In this document: in pieces, positions 23,656 through 34,923 of the stretch
Numbering within the stretch: position 1 is the first letter of the stretch
Layout of the letters: every line of letters begins with the position of its first letter
DNA from: Rhabdophis nuchalis
Lineage: Eukaryota; Chordata; Lepidosauria; Squamata; Natricidae
DNA: 64,000 bases
Reading direction: 5' to 3'
Assembly (NCBI GenBank): GCA_039707465.1
Contig: CM077644.1
Span: 184,900,462-184,964,461, forward strand
Made by a program: the position numbers and the translations under genes
Notes under the pieces: model-generated
What the model was told of the DNA's origin: nothing
The model's database searches: none
What the model saw: the letters and a program-made list of their open reading frames with translations, nothing else

Positions 23656-23816
23656 CTTGTTCCAAGCAGTGAAGCTGCTCCCAGTACAAAAAAGAGTGCT
23701 TGATCTTGTTCCATTAATTTGAAATGCCACCAGTCATTGATGAAGTAAGAGTAATGACTCCAATTCTCAACTCTTGGCTGGTAGCCAGAAATTTGGATTC
23801 CTCGGCACACCGTAGT
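23656..23816 (-). CDS. Candidate host exon, unidentified protein
   Basis: On the minus strand a 161-bp segment is bounded by a pyrimidine-rich acceptor (ccctcccccttag before 23816) and a donor (gtatat after 23656). One frame is open throughout. It reads a polar stretch containing GYQPRVENWSHYSYFINDWW, followed by an acidic and Gln-containing turn and a hydrophobic end (ALFFVLGAASLLG) that could start a membrane helix. The length is not a multiple of three, normal for an internal exon. The flanking 800 bp on each side is free of recognised transposons, and the exon does not resemble any retroelement here. I do not recognise the gene. It could still be a chance frame, but splice sites, open frame and composition agree. 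Confidence 0.45.
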
Positions 23817-24084
23817 CTAAGGGGGAGGGAATGTCCAAACAAAAATGTTAAGATGACAGGCAGAACTATGAGACTGCAGCCCTGCCCAATGTTTACATGG
23901 ATGCATTGCACATTAAAAGGCAGCAGGGCTTCAATCACGTGACTATGCCCTTCATTTTGAGTTTTCTTTTATTTTGTCTTTAGCTCATCTACCCTTGCTG
24001 ATACCTGAAGATGTATTGAGCATACAGCAAGCTAGACTAGTTGTACATTTTGAGAGCTATTGACCCAACCCATTAGGAATGAAT
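23817..24084. other. Unassigned flank of the exon candidate
   Basis: Includes the pyrimidine tract of the proposed acceptor. Nothing else recognised. Confidence 0.4.
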
Positions 24085-24502
24085 CAGGAGGTCCTTGCTG
24101 CCAACTGAGCTTGGTTGTTTTCTTGTAGACATTTCATTACTCAAGCTAGGTAGTACCATCAGTGCTAGTAAAGATTGGGATTTGCTTTCAATTTATATTC
24201 TAGTATCTTGCCCTGTCAGTGTTGGTGAAAGTTGTCTTGGAGGTTCTTTGGCTGAGCTGTTTACTGTTAGCTTCTTTGACAGTTCCTTGATTGGGGTATT
24301 ATTTACTTCTTGATTGTTAGTGTGATGTTAATCTTGGAGTTTTTCTATGCTTACCTGGGTATTCTTTGCTGGTGGGGAGCTGTTTTGGTTGTTTTGTTTC
24401 CATTTTGATTTGTTGATTGCCTCTTTTCCATAATGTGTAGATGTTGTTTATGTGTCTGTTGATGGCTAATTTGTCACAATGCCAGGCTTCTAGAAATTCC
24501 AT
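24085..24502 (-). pseudogene. Penelope-like element, GIY-YIG end and terminal repeat
   Basis: The minus-strand frame at 24502-24317 begins MEFLEAWHCDKLAINRHINN, matching the C-terminal block of Penelope-like proteins (consensus like EFLEAWHS...INRH) just after the GIY-YIG endonuclease. The rest of the endonuclease and the reverse transcriptase are missing. Downstream, at 24200-24085, is the element's terminal sequence with a hammerhead relic. Penelope-like proteins join a telomerase-like reverse transcriptase to a GIY-YIG nuclease. This copy is a 5'-truncated tail. Confidence 0.65.
24125..24169 (-). ncRNA. Degenerate hammerhead ribozyme relic
   Basis: On the minus strand: core CTGATGG (consensus CTGATGA), stem II with TACT pairing AGTA, then GAAA kept exactly, then GTC at the expected cleavage site. 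Only one core base differs from consensus, so this copy is better preserved than the one at 18411. Its place beside the Penelope C-terminal reading supports the assignment. Confidence 0.6.
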
Positions 24503-24797
24503 AGCATTTTAAAACTAATTGAATCTATGATCACTGGTGGTCCATGAGAACATTTTGGTGGTCTGCAGAGAAATTTTTGTATTTCTCTCGAGGAGCCCAG
24601 CCAGAGTTTCCTGTGTCACTCGTGCTTCAGTGCTTTCATTCCTATGAACAGGATGGGGTTCTTCAGGCAGTTAGCTTGGTCACCTGTTAGCGGAGAGAAG
24701 TGCTAGGGTCAACCCTGTCTTTGCTGTCCATTATGGATGCTAGATCTATTCTATTCTATTGATTAGTTGGGGTCTAAATGAAAGTTTTGCATATTTG
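24503..24797. other. Unassigned stretch
   Basis: Nothing recognised except a short run of TTCTA units near 24745-24760. Confidence 0.4.
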
Positions 24798-25228
24798 AAT
24801 TTGTATTTGTATTTATTAAATTTATATACCGCACCTTTTCCCTACTGGGACTCCGGGCAGTGTACAGGCAGGTAAAATCGACAATATAAAACATAAAATA
24901 TATTAAAAATACATTAAATAATTGGCCTGTCATAAAACCCCTATTTAAACCCCTGCTAAAACAAATTAAAAACTACGCCAGGCCGGCCGCACGAAATAGA
25001 TAGGTCTTCAAGGCCCGACGGAAAAGGCGCAGGTCAGTGATCATCCGTAGGTCAGGGGGTAGGTCATTCCAGAGGGCAGGGGCTGCCACAGAGAAGGCTC
25101 TCCCCCTGGGGGTCGCCAGCCGACATTGTTTAGCCGACGGCACCCTGAGGGGGCCCTCTCTGTGGGAGCAAACGGGTCGGTGGTAGGTATTTGGTAGCAG
25201 GAGGTGGTCTTGAAGATAACCATGTCCC
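24798..25228 (-). mobile_element. L2-like LINE, 3' part (split by L1)
   Basis: Complement of the family 3' UTR and the last about 80 codons of ORF2, ending in SVAAPALWNDLPPDLR and a stop at 24973. The tail repeat is of TTTGTA type. It breaks at 25228, where the L1 is inserted, and resumes at 31053. Confidence 0.9.
25212..25228. repeat. L1 target-site duplication, left copy
   Basis: gaagataaccatgtccc, identical over 17 bp to 31053-31069. The implied bottom-strand nick (CTTC/AAGA) is close to the L1 endonuclease preference for pyrimidines followed by purines. Confidence 0.95.
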
Positions 25229-25468
25229 AAAGTATACCCTATTTGATATCAATATCGCAACTCCTCTAGCTTTGGAAGTCCCAAAAGATTTTTCATAAAT
25301 TTGCATACCTTTAATATTCATTCTATTAAAATCCTCAGATTTTTGATGAGTTTCCTGCAAAAATAATATATCTGGAGAATCCCTTTTAAATTTAAGTTCC
25401 AATCTTTTCCTTTTTATATGATTGCCTGTACCCTTCACGTTCCATGTCATTATTTTTATAAACCGCAT
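25229..25468 (-). pseudogene. L1 ORF2 N-terminus (inverted piece)
   Basis: About 80 codons starting MRFIKIMTWNVKGTGNHIKR, the N-terminus of the L1 apurinic-type endonuclease. It includes the metal-binding Asn (TWNVKG) and Glu (DILFLQETH), continuing to GVAILISNR, where the L1 segment ends and host L2-like sequence begins. The rest of ORF2 starts at 27404 on the other strand. An ATG about 270 bp after the ORF1 stop fits L1 organisation. Because of the inversion it cannot produce ORF2 protein. Confidence 0.9.
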
Positions 25469-25735
25469 TTAAGCGGTAACTTTTTTAATCCTGACCCCTC
25501 CTCTTCCTTTATGTGCACACCAAACACCAAACAAAAAAGACATACAAAAACATAAAACTCCACAAACAATATATAACAAACAACATAAACATAAAACTCA
25601 AATATCAAACAGAACAACCACAACAAATAACAAGCAATCTTCATCCCCCACATCCTCAATCAGATATCGCCTCTATATAAAGAGTGTGGGGGAGTGGGAC
25701 GTGCCGATGGTCGGATCACCTCTTCGGGCTGTTCT

Positions 25736-26770
25736 TTAAATTCCACTTTCAAAAAAAGAAGACAAGACTGGCTTCGCCCCGGACTCAGCTTCCTGCTTTT
25801 TACTAAGATCCTCCATCTTGTCTGGCGTTCGTTCAGTATCTTCACGAATTTTCTTATACTCAGAAACTGCCGGGGAAATTTCTTTTCTCTTTAAACTCTT
25901 GGGATCCTGGCCGCCAATTGCACCTCTTTCTTCCAAAATTGGGGATTCCTCTTGTACTCCACCCGTCTTAAGCATATAGTCTTTAATTTCTACCAAATCT
26001 TCCTCTTTCTCAATCAGCCCAAGCCCCCGAATTAATCTTAATACATCTGTTTCTGGAGTAATAGTATGCATCCTTCCTTTATAAAAAAATTTAAGTTGCT
26101 GTAGTGGCCTCCAATTGTACTTAATATCATTGTCTCTCAAGAGCTTTGTAACTGGTTTCAAATGATATCTCCAAGCTCTGTCTTCCCTGGAAATATCCGG
26201 AAAAACTTGGATTTCTTTCTCCTCAAACTTAGGAACACCTTCCAGTTCTCTTATTTTTGCCATGACCTCTAGTTTATCTCCAAGGTTTGCAAATCTTACT
26301 AAAACATTTCTAATCGCTCCACCTTGCCTCTTATAACCAATTCTAAAAACACTTACTAAATTTGCTGCTGTATATTCAAATCCAAAATCATTCAACCATT
26401 TTAGCACCCTCTGCTTCAAATCATCCGATCTATTTTCTGGAATATTACGTATAACAATATTGAATTTTCTAGCGTCTTCCTCCAAAAGACTAATTCTCTT
26501 ATCTTGTTGCTGGTTTTTATAAAAAATTCCTTCCATCTTACGATCAATTTGTGCATCGTGTGCATGGATTTGTTCAATTTCATCTTTAATAAATTTCACC
26601 TCCGCGTTTTGCTTTACAAAACTAACATTCAATTCACTTATCTGTTCTTTAGCTTTTTGAACTTCCAATGTCAAATTCGCCACATGATCCGTCAGTCCGG
26701 TTAACTTTTCGCCAATTGTATTTAAAGCTCCAAAGATCCGTTCCAGCTCTGAAGGCTGTTGAGTCGACAT
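25736..26770 (-). CDS. L1 ORF1 protein (RNA-binding chaperone)
   Basis: 344 intact codons, typical for L1 ORF1. Residues about 8-100 form a heptad-rich coiled coil (LTGLTDHVANLTLEVQKAKE). The RNA-recognition domain begins about residue 105 (FNIVIRNIPENRSDD) and continues through VFRIGYKRQGGAIRNVLVRF. The C-terminal domain includes ISREDRAWRYHLKPVTKLLR. A charged tail follows. The protein trimerises and coats L1 RNA in cytoplasmic particles. It lies downstream of the inverted 5' UTR, so the original promoter still precedes it and it could be transcribed on the minus strand. The ATG is the first in frame after the 5' UTR. Intact despite the inversion. Confidence 0.9.
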   Translation of the reverse strand: MSTQQPSELERIFGALNTIGEKLTGLTDHVANLTLEVQKAKEQISELNVSFVKQNAEVKFIKDEIEQIHAHDAQIDRKMEGIFYKNQQQDKRISLLEEDARKFNIVIRNIPENRSDDLKQRVLKWLNDFGFEYTAANLVSVFRIGYKRQGGAIRNVLVRFANLGDKLEVMAKIRELEGVPKFEEKEIQVFPDISREDRAWRYHLKPVTKLLRDNDIKYNWRPLQQLKFFYKGRMHTITPETDVLRLIRGLGLIEKEEDLVEIKDYMLKTGGVQEESPILEERGAIGGQDPKSLKRKEISPAVSEYKKIREDTERTPDKMEDLSKKQEAESGAKPVLSSFFESGI

Positions 26771-27403
26771 TTCAGTTCAAAGACAAACTTTATATTTATA
26801 TTTCTTTGCCAAGAGGGTCTTTTATTCTTTTATAAAGAATAAGGGCAAACAGTGTCCCAAATCAGATAAGGCTAAGCCGGCTTATAATGCACCAAAGGAG
26901 CCAAAAAAAAAGCCTAGGAGAGCTTCCCCAGTTTATTTAACTTTTAAGCCTCCATTTTAAGTGTAATCCAAAAAGCTTGTCCGCTACATTCAGCTCACAC
27001 AATCCACTTTAAAAGAATTGGAAAGTTCAAAGGAGTTATAATCCACATGCCATCACCAACTTCCTTCTTTCTTAAACTTCAGCTTGTGTTTATAGCCTTG
27101 TAGCGAGACAAAAAGCATGCAAATGATCTTTGCCACAGACAAAGGGTAACCCCCCTTACCTCGGCCGCTCGCCCAACCCTCTGCTCCACGGAGAAACAAA
27201 ACTTTGAAATTCGAGCAGTTCGGGTTGTTCAATCACTTTGAAAAAGCAATTTACAAGTCACACCGACCTTCCAAAACATCTGTAAACATTTCCAGCTCCC
27301 AACGGCGCGTTTTAATCACTTTAATCCACATTTGTTAGTAAAAAAAAGCCCTACGAGGTGGAGAAAACGTCCTCACCTCATCCGGCCATAACCACGCCCC
27401 CGT
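26771..27403 (-). promoter_or_regulatory. L1 5' UTR / internal promoter region
   Basis: About 630 bp between the L1 5' end and the ORF1 ATG. L1 5' UTRs hold an internal promoter. Here the distal part is GC-richer (cggccgctcgcccaacc near 27163). No specific factor site is claimed. Confidence 0.6.
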
Positions 27404-30400
27404 AAACAAGTAATTAGAGATGAGGAAGGCAGATATTTAATAATTATAGGGAATATTAACGAGCAAAAAGTGACATTGGTTAATTTATATTTACCGAATG
27501 AAAAACAAAAGGGATTTTTGGATAAAATTACTAAGATTTTGGAAACAGAAAGTGAAGGGAAAGTAATTGTGGCGGGAGATTTCAACCTAATTAGGGATAG
27601 AATTGATAGTAATAATCCCACCCGCTTTAGACAAACAAATAAAGGGGAAATTTTAAATAAATGGATGTTTCAAAACAGTGTGGCAGATGTTTGGAGAGAG
27701 TTGAAAGGCCCTGAAAGGGTGTATACATTTTGTTCTAAGGTACATAATACTTATTCAAGGATTGATTATATTTTTGTTTCTAAAGATTTGCTGAATAAAG
27801 TAGATAGAATAGATGTGGGAATTTTTAAGGATTCTGATCATGCAGAAGTTATGATGGAAATAGATTTTAATTTTGAGAAAAAGGAAAGAGGTTGGAGATA
27901 TGATGAAAAATTGTACAAAAGGGAGGAGGATAAAATATGGATATTCAAAAAATGGAAGGAAAGTTGGGAATTGAATGATAATGAAGAGGTTAAATTTGAA
28001 ATTGTTTGGGATACTATGAAAGCCATATTTAGAGGAGAAAGTATTAAATTGTCAAGCAGGAAATATAGAGAATACAAAGCTAAAATTGATCAGGATACAA
28101 GACAAATTAAGATATTGGAGAACCAATTCTCACTTACGAAAGATAAAAAATGTTTGGAGGAATTGACCTTATTAAAAACTAAATTGATAGAAGAAGATAT
28201 TGAATTGGTTAAAAAAAATTTAAGATATTTGAATAGGGATTTTTTTGAATTTAGTAATAAAAATTCTAGGTTATTGGCAAAGATGGCGAAAAATAAAACT
28301 CAAAAGAGAGAAATTGGTTCTCTGATAGATGAAAAAGGTACAAGGTGTTATAAGAGATTGGAGAAATGTGAAGTAGCTAGGAATTTTTTTCAAAAATTAT
28401 ACTTAAAGAAATCAATTGATTTAGAAAAATTGAAGAATCATCTTGGAAAATATGGTATGAAAATAGACCAAACATACAAAGATTTGATGGAAAGAGATAT
28501 AACACAGGAGGAAATCAACGAAATAATACAAGAGTTAAAATTAGGGAAGACCCCAGGAGAAGATGGATTACCTGCTGAATTTTATAAAGATTTCAAGGAA
28601 CTAATAGTACCAAAACTGCAAAAATTATTCAATGGAATTTTACATGGTGGAGAAGTCCCGATGTCATGGAATAAGACAGTAATATCTATAATTCCTAAAC
28701 CGGATAAAGATCTTGAGAGGATCGAGTCCTATCGACCTATTTCTTTAATCAATCAAGATGCTAAAATATTTACAGCTATTATAAGTAATAGATTAAATAG
28801 TTTTATAGACAAATATATAAGTTATAACCAAGTAGGGTTTGTTAAAGGTAGATATATGAGTGATATAATTAGAAGAGTATTGAATATTATAGATGTAGCA
28901 GAGAATAATGGAGATGAATTAGGTATAATATCGTTAGATATTTTTAAAGCTTTTGATTCTGTACAATGGGATACTATAAAAGTAATTATCGAGGCATTAG
29001 GCTTTGGTAATAAATTTATACATGTTATTTCAAAACTGTATCAAAAAAGTAGTGCAAAGGTAAAGGTGAATGGAACAATGACGGAAGAGATTAAATTGGA
29101 AGCAGGCACGAGACAAGGATGTCCCTTGTCTCCAACATTATTTTTGTTAGTTATGGAAGTTTTGATTAAATTGATAGAAGCAGATGAAGAGTTGGAAGGT
29201 TACAAGGGATATAAGATAAATTTGTATGCGGATGACACTTTGATTATTTTGAAGGATATAGAGAGAGATTTAAAGAGGATAAATAAACATTTGATAGAAT
29301 TTGAAGAAATGACAGGTTTAAAGGTAAATTGGTCAAAATCTGAATTATTAATGAATAAAGATGGTAAGGAGTGGGAGAGTATGCAAGAACAATTTGGGAT
29401 AAGAGCTAAGAATACATTGAAATACTTGGGGATAACACTTTCACTTAAAGTTAGAGAATTAAAAAAAATTAATTATGAGGTGATGTTGAAGGAAGTAGAG
29501 AAAAAGATAGATAAATATAAAGAGATAAAGCTGTCTTGGTTTGGTAGAATTGCAATGTGTAAAATGATGTTATTACCAAAGTTTAACTTTTTATTTGAGA
29601 TGCTACCATTAAATTTGACAGAGAAAGATATAGAAGAATATCAGAAGAAATTAGATAAATTTTGTAATGGTGGGAAAAGACCAAGATTAATGAAGAAATT
29701 GTGGTATCAAAACCAAAAAGAGGGTGGATTGGGAATTCCCAATCTACTTAATTATTATCGGGCGTATAATATTAGAACTGTGATAAAAATACTTAAAGGT
29801 GGAGATGGTCATTGGGGAGATCTGGAGTTAAAAGATATTAAGAGATTTGGGTCTATATGGTTTTTAGATAGAGCAAAAACAAAAAAGACAATTAATAGTT
29901 ATTGGTTAAAGGGGTTGAGTAAAACTTGGAATAAATTTGTTAAAAAATTGATTCCGGATATAACGTTTTTGGGAAAGACAACTGAAAGTTGGCCGATTAA
30001 AACTAATATAAGTCGGAACAAAGTAATTGAGGATGAAAAAATAGGAAATATAGTAGATTGGTTAAGAGCTTTAGGAACTGAAAGTAGGAAGAAAAAAGTA
30101 ATTCAAAAATTGGAGTTAAATTGGTTTGAAAAAATACAGGTAGAAAAATGGACTATGAAAGTAAGGGGAATATGTAACATAGATAGAAGTAAAACTAAAT
30201 TTGAAAGTTTAGTATCTCAAATTATTAAAGATGAAACTGGGTTAAAAGGACTCGTCAGTAAGATATACAAGATTATAAACTTTGATGGAAATCCACAAAT
30301 GGTAATGAAAAGGAATTGGGAGGAAGATCTAAAGATTAAAATATTGGATTTGGATTGGAACGAGAATTGGAAGAGTCGGATTATGAGGACTTTATCTATA

Positions 30401-30943
30401 AGGATTAAAGAACATAATTTTAAGGTTGTTTGGAAATGGTACTGGACCCCACTAAGATTATCACTGATAGATAAAAAAATGAGTGATAAATGTTGGAGAT
30501 GTAATACGGAATTGGGAACTTATGAGCATATGTGGTATAAATGTGTGAAAATTAAAAAGTTTTGGCAGCAATTAGAAAGAACGATGTGTGAAATGATGAA
30601 AAGAATAATAATATTGAGACCAGAAACTATATTGTTATTGATAATTAATGAACCAGAGTTAACAAAACATGAGAAAGAACTGATTAGAATCATGATTATA
30701 ATGGGTAGAATTGTAATAGCAAGATATTGGAAAATAGAGGTAAATATTAAAATAGAAGAATGGTACTGTGAAATGTGGAAATTAGCCTTAAATGATAAAA
30801 TGACGTGTGATATTAAATTTAGAGAGGGGGTTTATAAAAACGATATCTTTTGGAAGACTTGGAAGCCATTTGTGGACTATGCACTTGGAACTTTGGACGT
30901 CTCGACGCCTGTACCGAGGGAACGTGGATTTTGGAGATCCTAA
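27404..30943 (+). pseudogene. L1 ORF2, endonuclease to C-terminus (main piece)
   Basis: An uninterrupted frame of about 1180 codons. The endonuclease shows GDFN (about residues 36-39 counted from 27470), a YSRIDYIFVS block and SDH. The reverse transcriptase shows GLPAEFYKDF, SYRPISLIN, DIFKAFDSVQWD, TRQGCPLSPTLF and the catalytic YADD (near residue 586). A C-terminal zinc knuckle CWRCNTELGTYEHMWYKC starts near residue 1007. Together with the inverted N-terminal piece the length matches the roughly 1260-1275 residues usual for L1 ORF2. No stop or frameshift occurs, so insertion was recent. The coding strand is strongly A-rich, unlike the L2-like neighbour and typical of L1. It lacks its N-terminus because of the inversion, so it is not functional as placed. 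The GTG at 27470 is not a real start. Confidence 0.92.
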
Positions 30944-31052
30944 AGATAATAGATGATACTTGAAACCAACTCTTCCTTTTGTTTTGTACAGCACTGGGTG
31001 ATATATTGTAAAACAGTATAAAAATTTCAATAAAAAAAAAAAAAAAAAAAAA
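30944..31052 (+). other. L1 3' UTR and poly(A) tail
   Basis: Short 3' UTR with a terminal aatttcaataaa preceding about 21 A residues. The end resembles the 3' end of the ORF1-only element at 54200-54235. Confidence 0.85.
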
Positions 31053-31069
31053 GAAGATAACCATGTCCC

Positions 31070-31527
31070 TTGCCATGGAGCGCTTTAAAGGTGGTTACAA
31101 GTACCTTGAAGCGCACCCGGAAAGCCACAGGCAGCCAGTGCAGCTCGCGCAGGAGAGGTGCCACGTGGGAGCATCTGGAAGCTCCCAGAATCCCCTGTGC
31201 AGCCATATTCTGAACTAACTGGAGCCTCTGGGTGCACCTCAAGGGAAGTCCCATGAAGAGAGTGTTGCAATAGTCCAGGCGGGAGGTGACAAGGGCTTGA
31301 GTGAACGTACATAGAGCGTCACAATCCAGAAAGGGGCACAACTGGCGTATCAGGCGAACCTGATAAAAAGCCCCTATGGCCATGGCTGTCATATGATCTT
31401 CTAAAGACAGCCGTGAGTCCAGGAGGACGCCCAAGTTGCGAGCCCTCTCTGTAGGGGCCAATGACTCAGCCCCAATAGCCAGAGATGGCACCAACTGGCT
31501 ATATCGTGACGTCGGAAGCCACAGCCA
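31070..31527 (-). pseudogene. L2-like LINE ORF2, middle fragment
   Basis: After an in-frame stop at 31528-31530 (position of 'NPSET' followed by WLWLP), the reading continues: [48 protein letters not shown], then HWLPVAFRVRFK. It continues across the L1 insertion into 25228-24973. Apart from that one stop and the L1, the frame is preserved. Confidence 0.85.
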
Positions 31528-32916
31528 CTAGGTCTCGGAGGGGTTGAGTCGGAGCCTGTTTCTCCCCATCCAGACTCGCATGGCCTCCAGACACCGGGAT
31601 ACAACTTCCACAGCATCGTTGGGGTGGTCCGGGGTAGAGATGTACAGCTGAGTGTCGTCAATGTACTGATGGAACTCTACCCCGAAACCATGGATGATCT
31701 CACCCAGCGGCTTCATATAAATGTTGAACAGGAGGGGCGAGAGGACCGACCCCTGTGGTACCCCACATGTGAGGGGCCTAGACGTCAACCTCTGCCCTCC
31801 TGCCAACACAAATTGCGACTGGTTGGAGAGGTAGGAGGAGAACCACCGTAACACGGTGCTCCCCACCCCCAGCCCCTCCAGCCAGCGCAGCATGATACCA
31901 TGGTCGATGGTATCAAAAGCCGCTGAGAGATCTAACAGGACCAGGATAGAGGAACAACCCCTATCCTGAGCCCTCCAGAGATCATCCACCAACGCGACCA
32001 ATGCCATCTCTGTGCTGTACCCAGGCCAGAAGCCGGACTGGCGCGAGTCCAAATAGACAGTTTCCTCCAGGTGCTGAGGGAGCTGTCGCGCCACCACACT
32101 CTCAACAACCTTCACAAGAAATTGAAGGTTGGAGACAGGACGATAGTTGGCCAACACAGCCGGGTCCAGGGAGGGCTTCTTGAGGAGAGGCCTCACCACT
32201 GCCTCTTTCAAGGCGGCCGGCAGAAACCCCTCACTCAAAGAAGCATTGACAATTCCCTGGAGCCAGCCTTGTGTAACCTCCCGGGAGGCCAGTACCAACC
32301 AGGAGGGACACGGGTCCAATAAACATGTGGTGGTGTTCATCCTGTCCATGTCTTCAGGAGTCACAGGATCGAACTCTTCCCAGATAGCATTCTCAAGGCC
32401 TGCCTCTGTCAGCCCGCCTGAACTAGTCCAATCGGAGGCCAAGCCGTCCCGGATCTGATCGATTTTATCATGCAGATAACACCCAAATTCCTCCGCACAA
32501 CCCCGTAAGGGGGCATCCCGCGCCCTCTGGTGAAGGAGGGAGCGGGTCACCCTAAACAGGGCGGCAGGCCGGTTATCTGCAGACGCAATGAGAGCGGAGA
32601 AATAATTATGCTTCGCCGCTCTCATCGCCACTAGGTAGGTCTTCAAATGTGACCTTACCAGTGTCCAGTCAGACTCGGAGCGGGTGGCCCTCCAACCGCT
32701 CTCTAGGCATCTCTTCCGACGTTTCATCACCCTCAGCTCCTTGAAAAACCAAGGAGCCAAGGTGGTTCGGTGCCAGGTAAGAGGCCGCAAAGGCACGACT
32801 TGGTCCAGGGCCCCCGTGGCCACACTATTCCAAGTGGCCACTAGGTCCTCAGTCGAGTCGCAGGTCAGTGTCTCGGGTATTGGCCCAAGCTCCATCTGGA
32901 ACCTCTCAGGGTCCAT
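31528..32916 (-). pseudogene. L2-like LINE ORF2, linker and reverse transcriptase core
   Basis: 462 codons from the linker after the endonuclease (MDPERFQMELGPIPETL, also seen at 55754 in the fuller copy) through the reverse transcriptase. Landmarks are [43 protein letters not shown] and the active-site box, here YIDDTQLY rather than the family YADD. The two catalytic aspartates are kept. The frame ends at a premature TAG at 31528. The upstream endonuclease is not present. The copy was probably already inactive when the L1 landed in its 3' part. Confidence 0.88.
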
Positions 32917-32985
32917 CAGGCGCCTGGGGCAGAACTATCTCACCACTTCCGGTTCCGCGTCCCTGCAGTGGGATGTAGCAGTTGG

Positions 32986-34046
32986 AAATACGACTTTTTA
33001 AGGGAGAGGGAAATAAAAGAACAGCATCTGTTGAACTTTATTTCAGCCTCTTCATTTTGAAGATATTTTTGATTTAAATTCAGGAAGGAAGCATGCTGCA
33101 GTACCAGGAATTTTATTGTAAAATAAAAATCCTATTTTTGCATGTATATTTTACTGCCCCTGGCTGCAAAGATCTGAGTTACAAGTGGTAATAACTGGAA
33201 CCATGAAGATATATTTTCATCACTCAATTCCAAGGCTCAGAGCCTTCTTAATGAGGATACATTACAGTCTTTCAACTCTTCCTAAAATCCCTTTTAAGGA
33301 CAATCATTGTATTAAGGAATTTTGTTTGGTTGGTTATATGATAACTTACTCCTGTTTCATACCAGATTTATATTTTAACCAGATTTTTTTTAAAAACATT
33401 TTTTGTATAGTGCCCTGAGATTCTTAATGAAGAAGAGCTTATATAATAATTAAACAAACAATAATCAAACCACCTGCCCCCCCCCCCAACATTCCACCCC
33501 CATCCTCCCCATGTGTCACTGGTTTTAATGTTTGTTTTCAACATATATTTTAACTTAGATGTAACTGTAAGTCGCCCAGAGTTACCTTATGGTAAGATGG
33601 GCAATCAATCACTCAATCAGCAATCAATCAATGGGTGACAAATAAATAAATAATAAACAATTATTTGCGTTGAGGGACAGAAACTCATAACACGTGCTCC
33701 ACACATTTTTTACTTCCATACACAGATAAACAAATGTTGTCTTCTTCCTCTTTTGAGAGAGAAGTATACAATGAAGTCTTAACTTTAATTCTAAATGTTG
33801 ACTATTCTCTCCTTTTGTTCCAGAAAGAGGTCAGACGGAATCATGTGATCTCCTGATTCCCCAAAACAACATCACGCCCCAAATCACTTCTCAGCTGTCT
33901 GGAATCAGGAGATGTGCTTTCTTTGCTCTAGTTCCTGGCCCCTGGAATATTTTCCCTTCAAATATCAGGATGACCCAAATTCTAGGTTTTATGCGCAGCC
34001 TGGGGCTACAAGTAAGTTAAGAGTTCCACTTTCTTGTTGTATTATA
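32986..34046. other. Mostly unassigned; two possible L2-like 3' ends
   Basis: 33390-33480 (gtgccctgagattctt, aagaagagctt) and 33545-33660 (gtaagtcgcccagagtt, gatgggcaatc, then AAATAAAT repeats) resemble 3' ends of short L2-tailed retroelements. A C-rich run lies at 33477-33489. The rest shows nothing recognisable. Confidence 0.4.
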
Positions 34047-34054
34047 ATCTATAG

Positions 34055-34546
<492 letters not shown>

Positions 34547-34578
34547 ATCTATAGTAATAGTTTTAAATTGATTCCATT

Positions 34579-34879
34579 CAGTGACATGCAGTGAGGTTTA
34601 TGGCTGGTGAGGCACTAACGCAGGGGTGGGTTTCAAATTTTTTTAGACTTGTGGACCAACTCCCAGAATTCCACAGCCAAGCATGCTCAGTTCCGATTTA
34701 AAGCAACAGCATTTGTTTTTCTCCTTTGCGAAAGAAGTTTTCTTCTTTTTTCTTTTTCTTCTCCCGTCCCCTCCTTCCTTCCTCCCTCTCTCCCTCCCCC
34801 CCTCTCAAACACACACACACACAGAAGTTGGATTGGACAGTCTCCTACCCCCTTCCCTCTCTCACTCACTCTCTGTCAA

Positions 34880-34923
<44 letters not shown>

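Larger units (their letters stand above)
25229..31052. mobile_element. Near full-length L1 LINE with 5' inversion
   Basis: Bounded by a perfect 17-bp duplication and a poly(A) tail (31032-31052). The 5' part (5' UTR, ORF1, start of ORF2) lies on the minus strand, 27403 to 25229. The remainder of ORF2, the 3' UTR and the tail are on the plus strand, 27404 to 31052. This is the hallmark of twin priming. Total about 5.8 kb. The break falls inside the ORF2 endonuclease with little or no loss. The 5' end on the minus strand starts near gggggcgtggttatggcc and gives a 5' UTR of about 630 bp. Both ORFs are free of internal stops. It is nested in an L2-like LINE. Confidence 0.93.
31053..32985 (-). mobile_element. 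L2-like LINE, 5' part (split by L1)
   Basis: Continuation of the LINE at 24798-25228, starting with the right copy of the L1 target-site duplication (31053-31069). It reads back to about 32985 at the endonuclease/linker region, where homology ends, so the original insertion was 5'-truncated. Confidence 0.9.
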
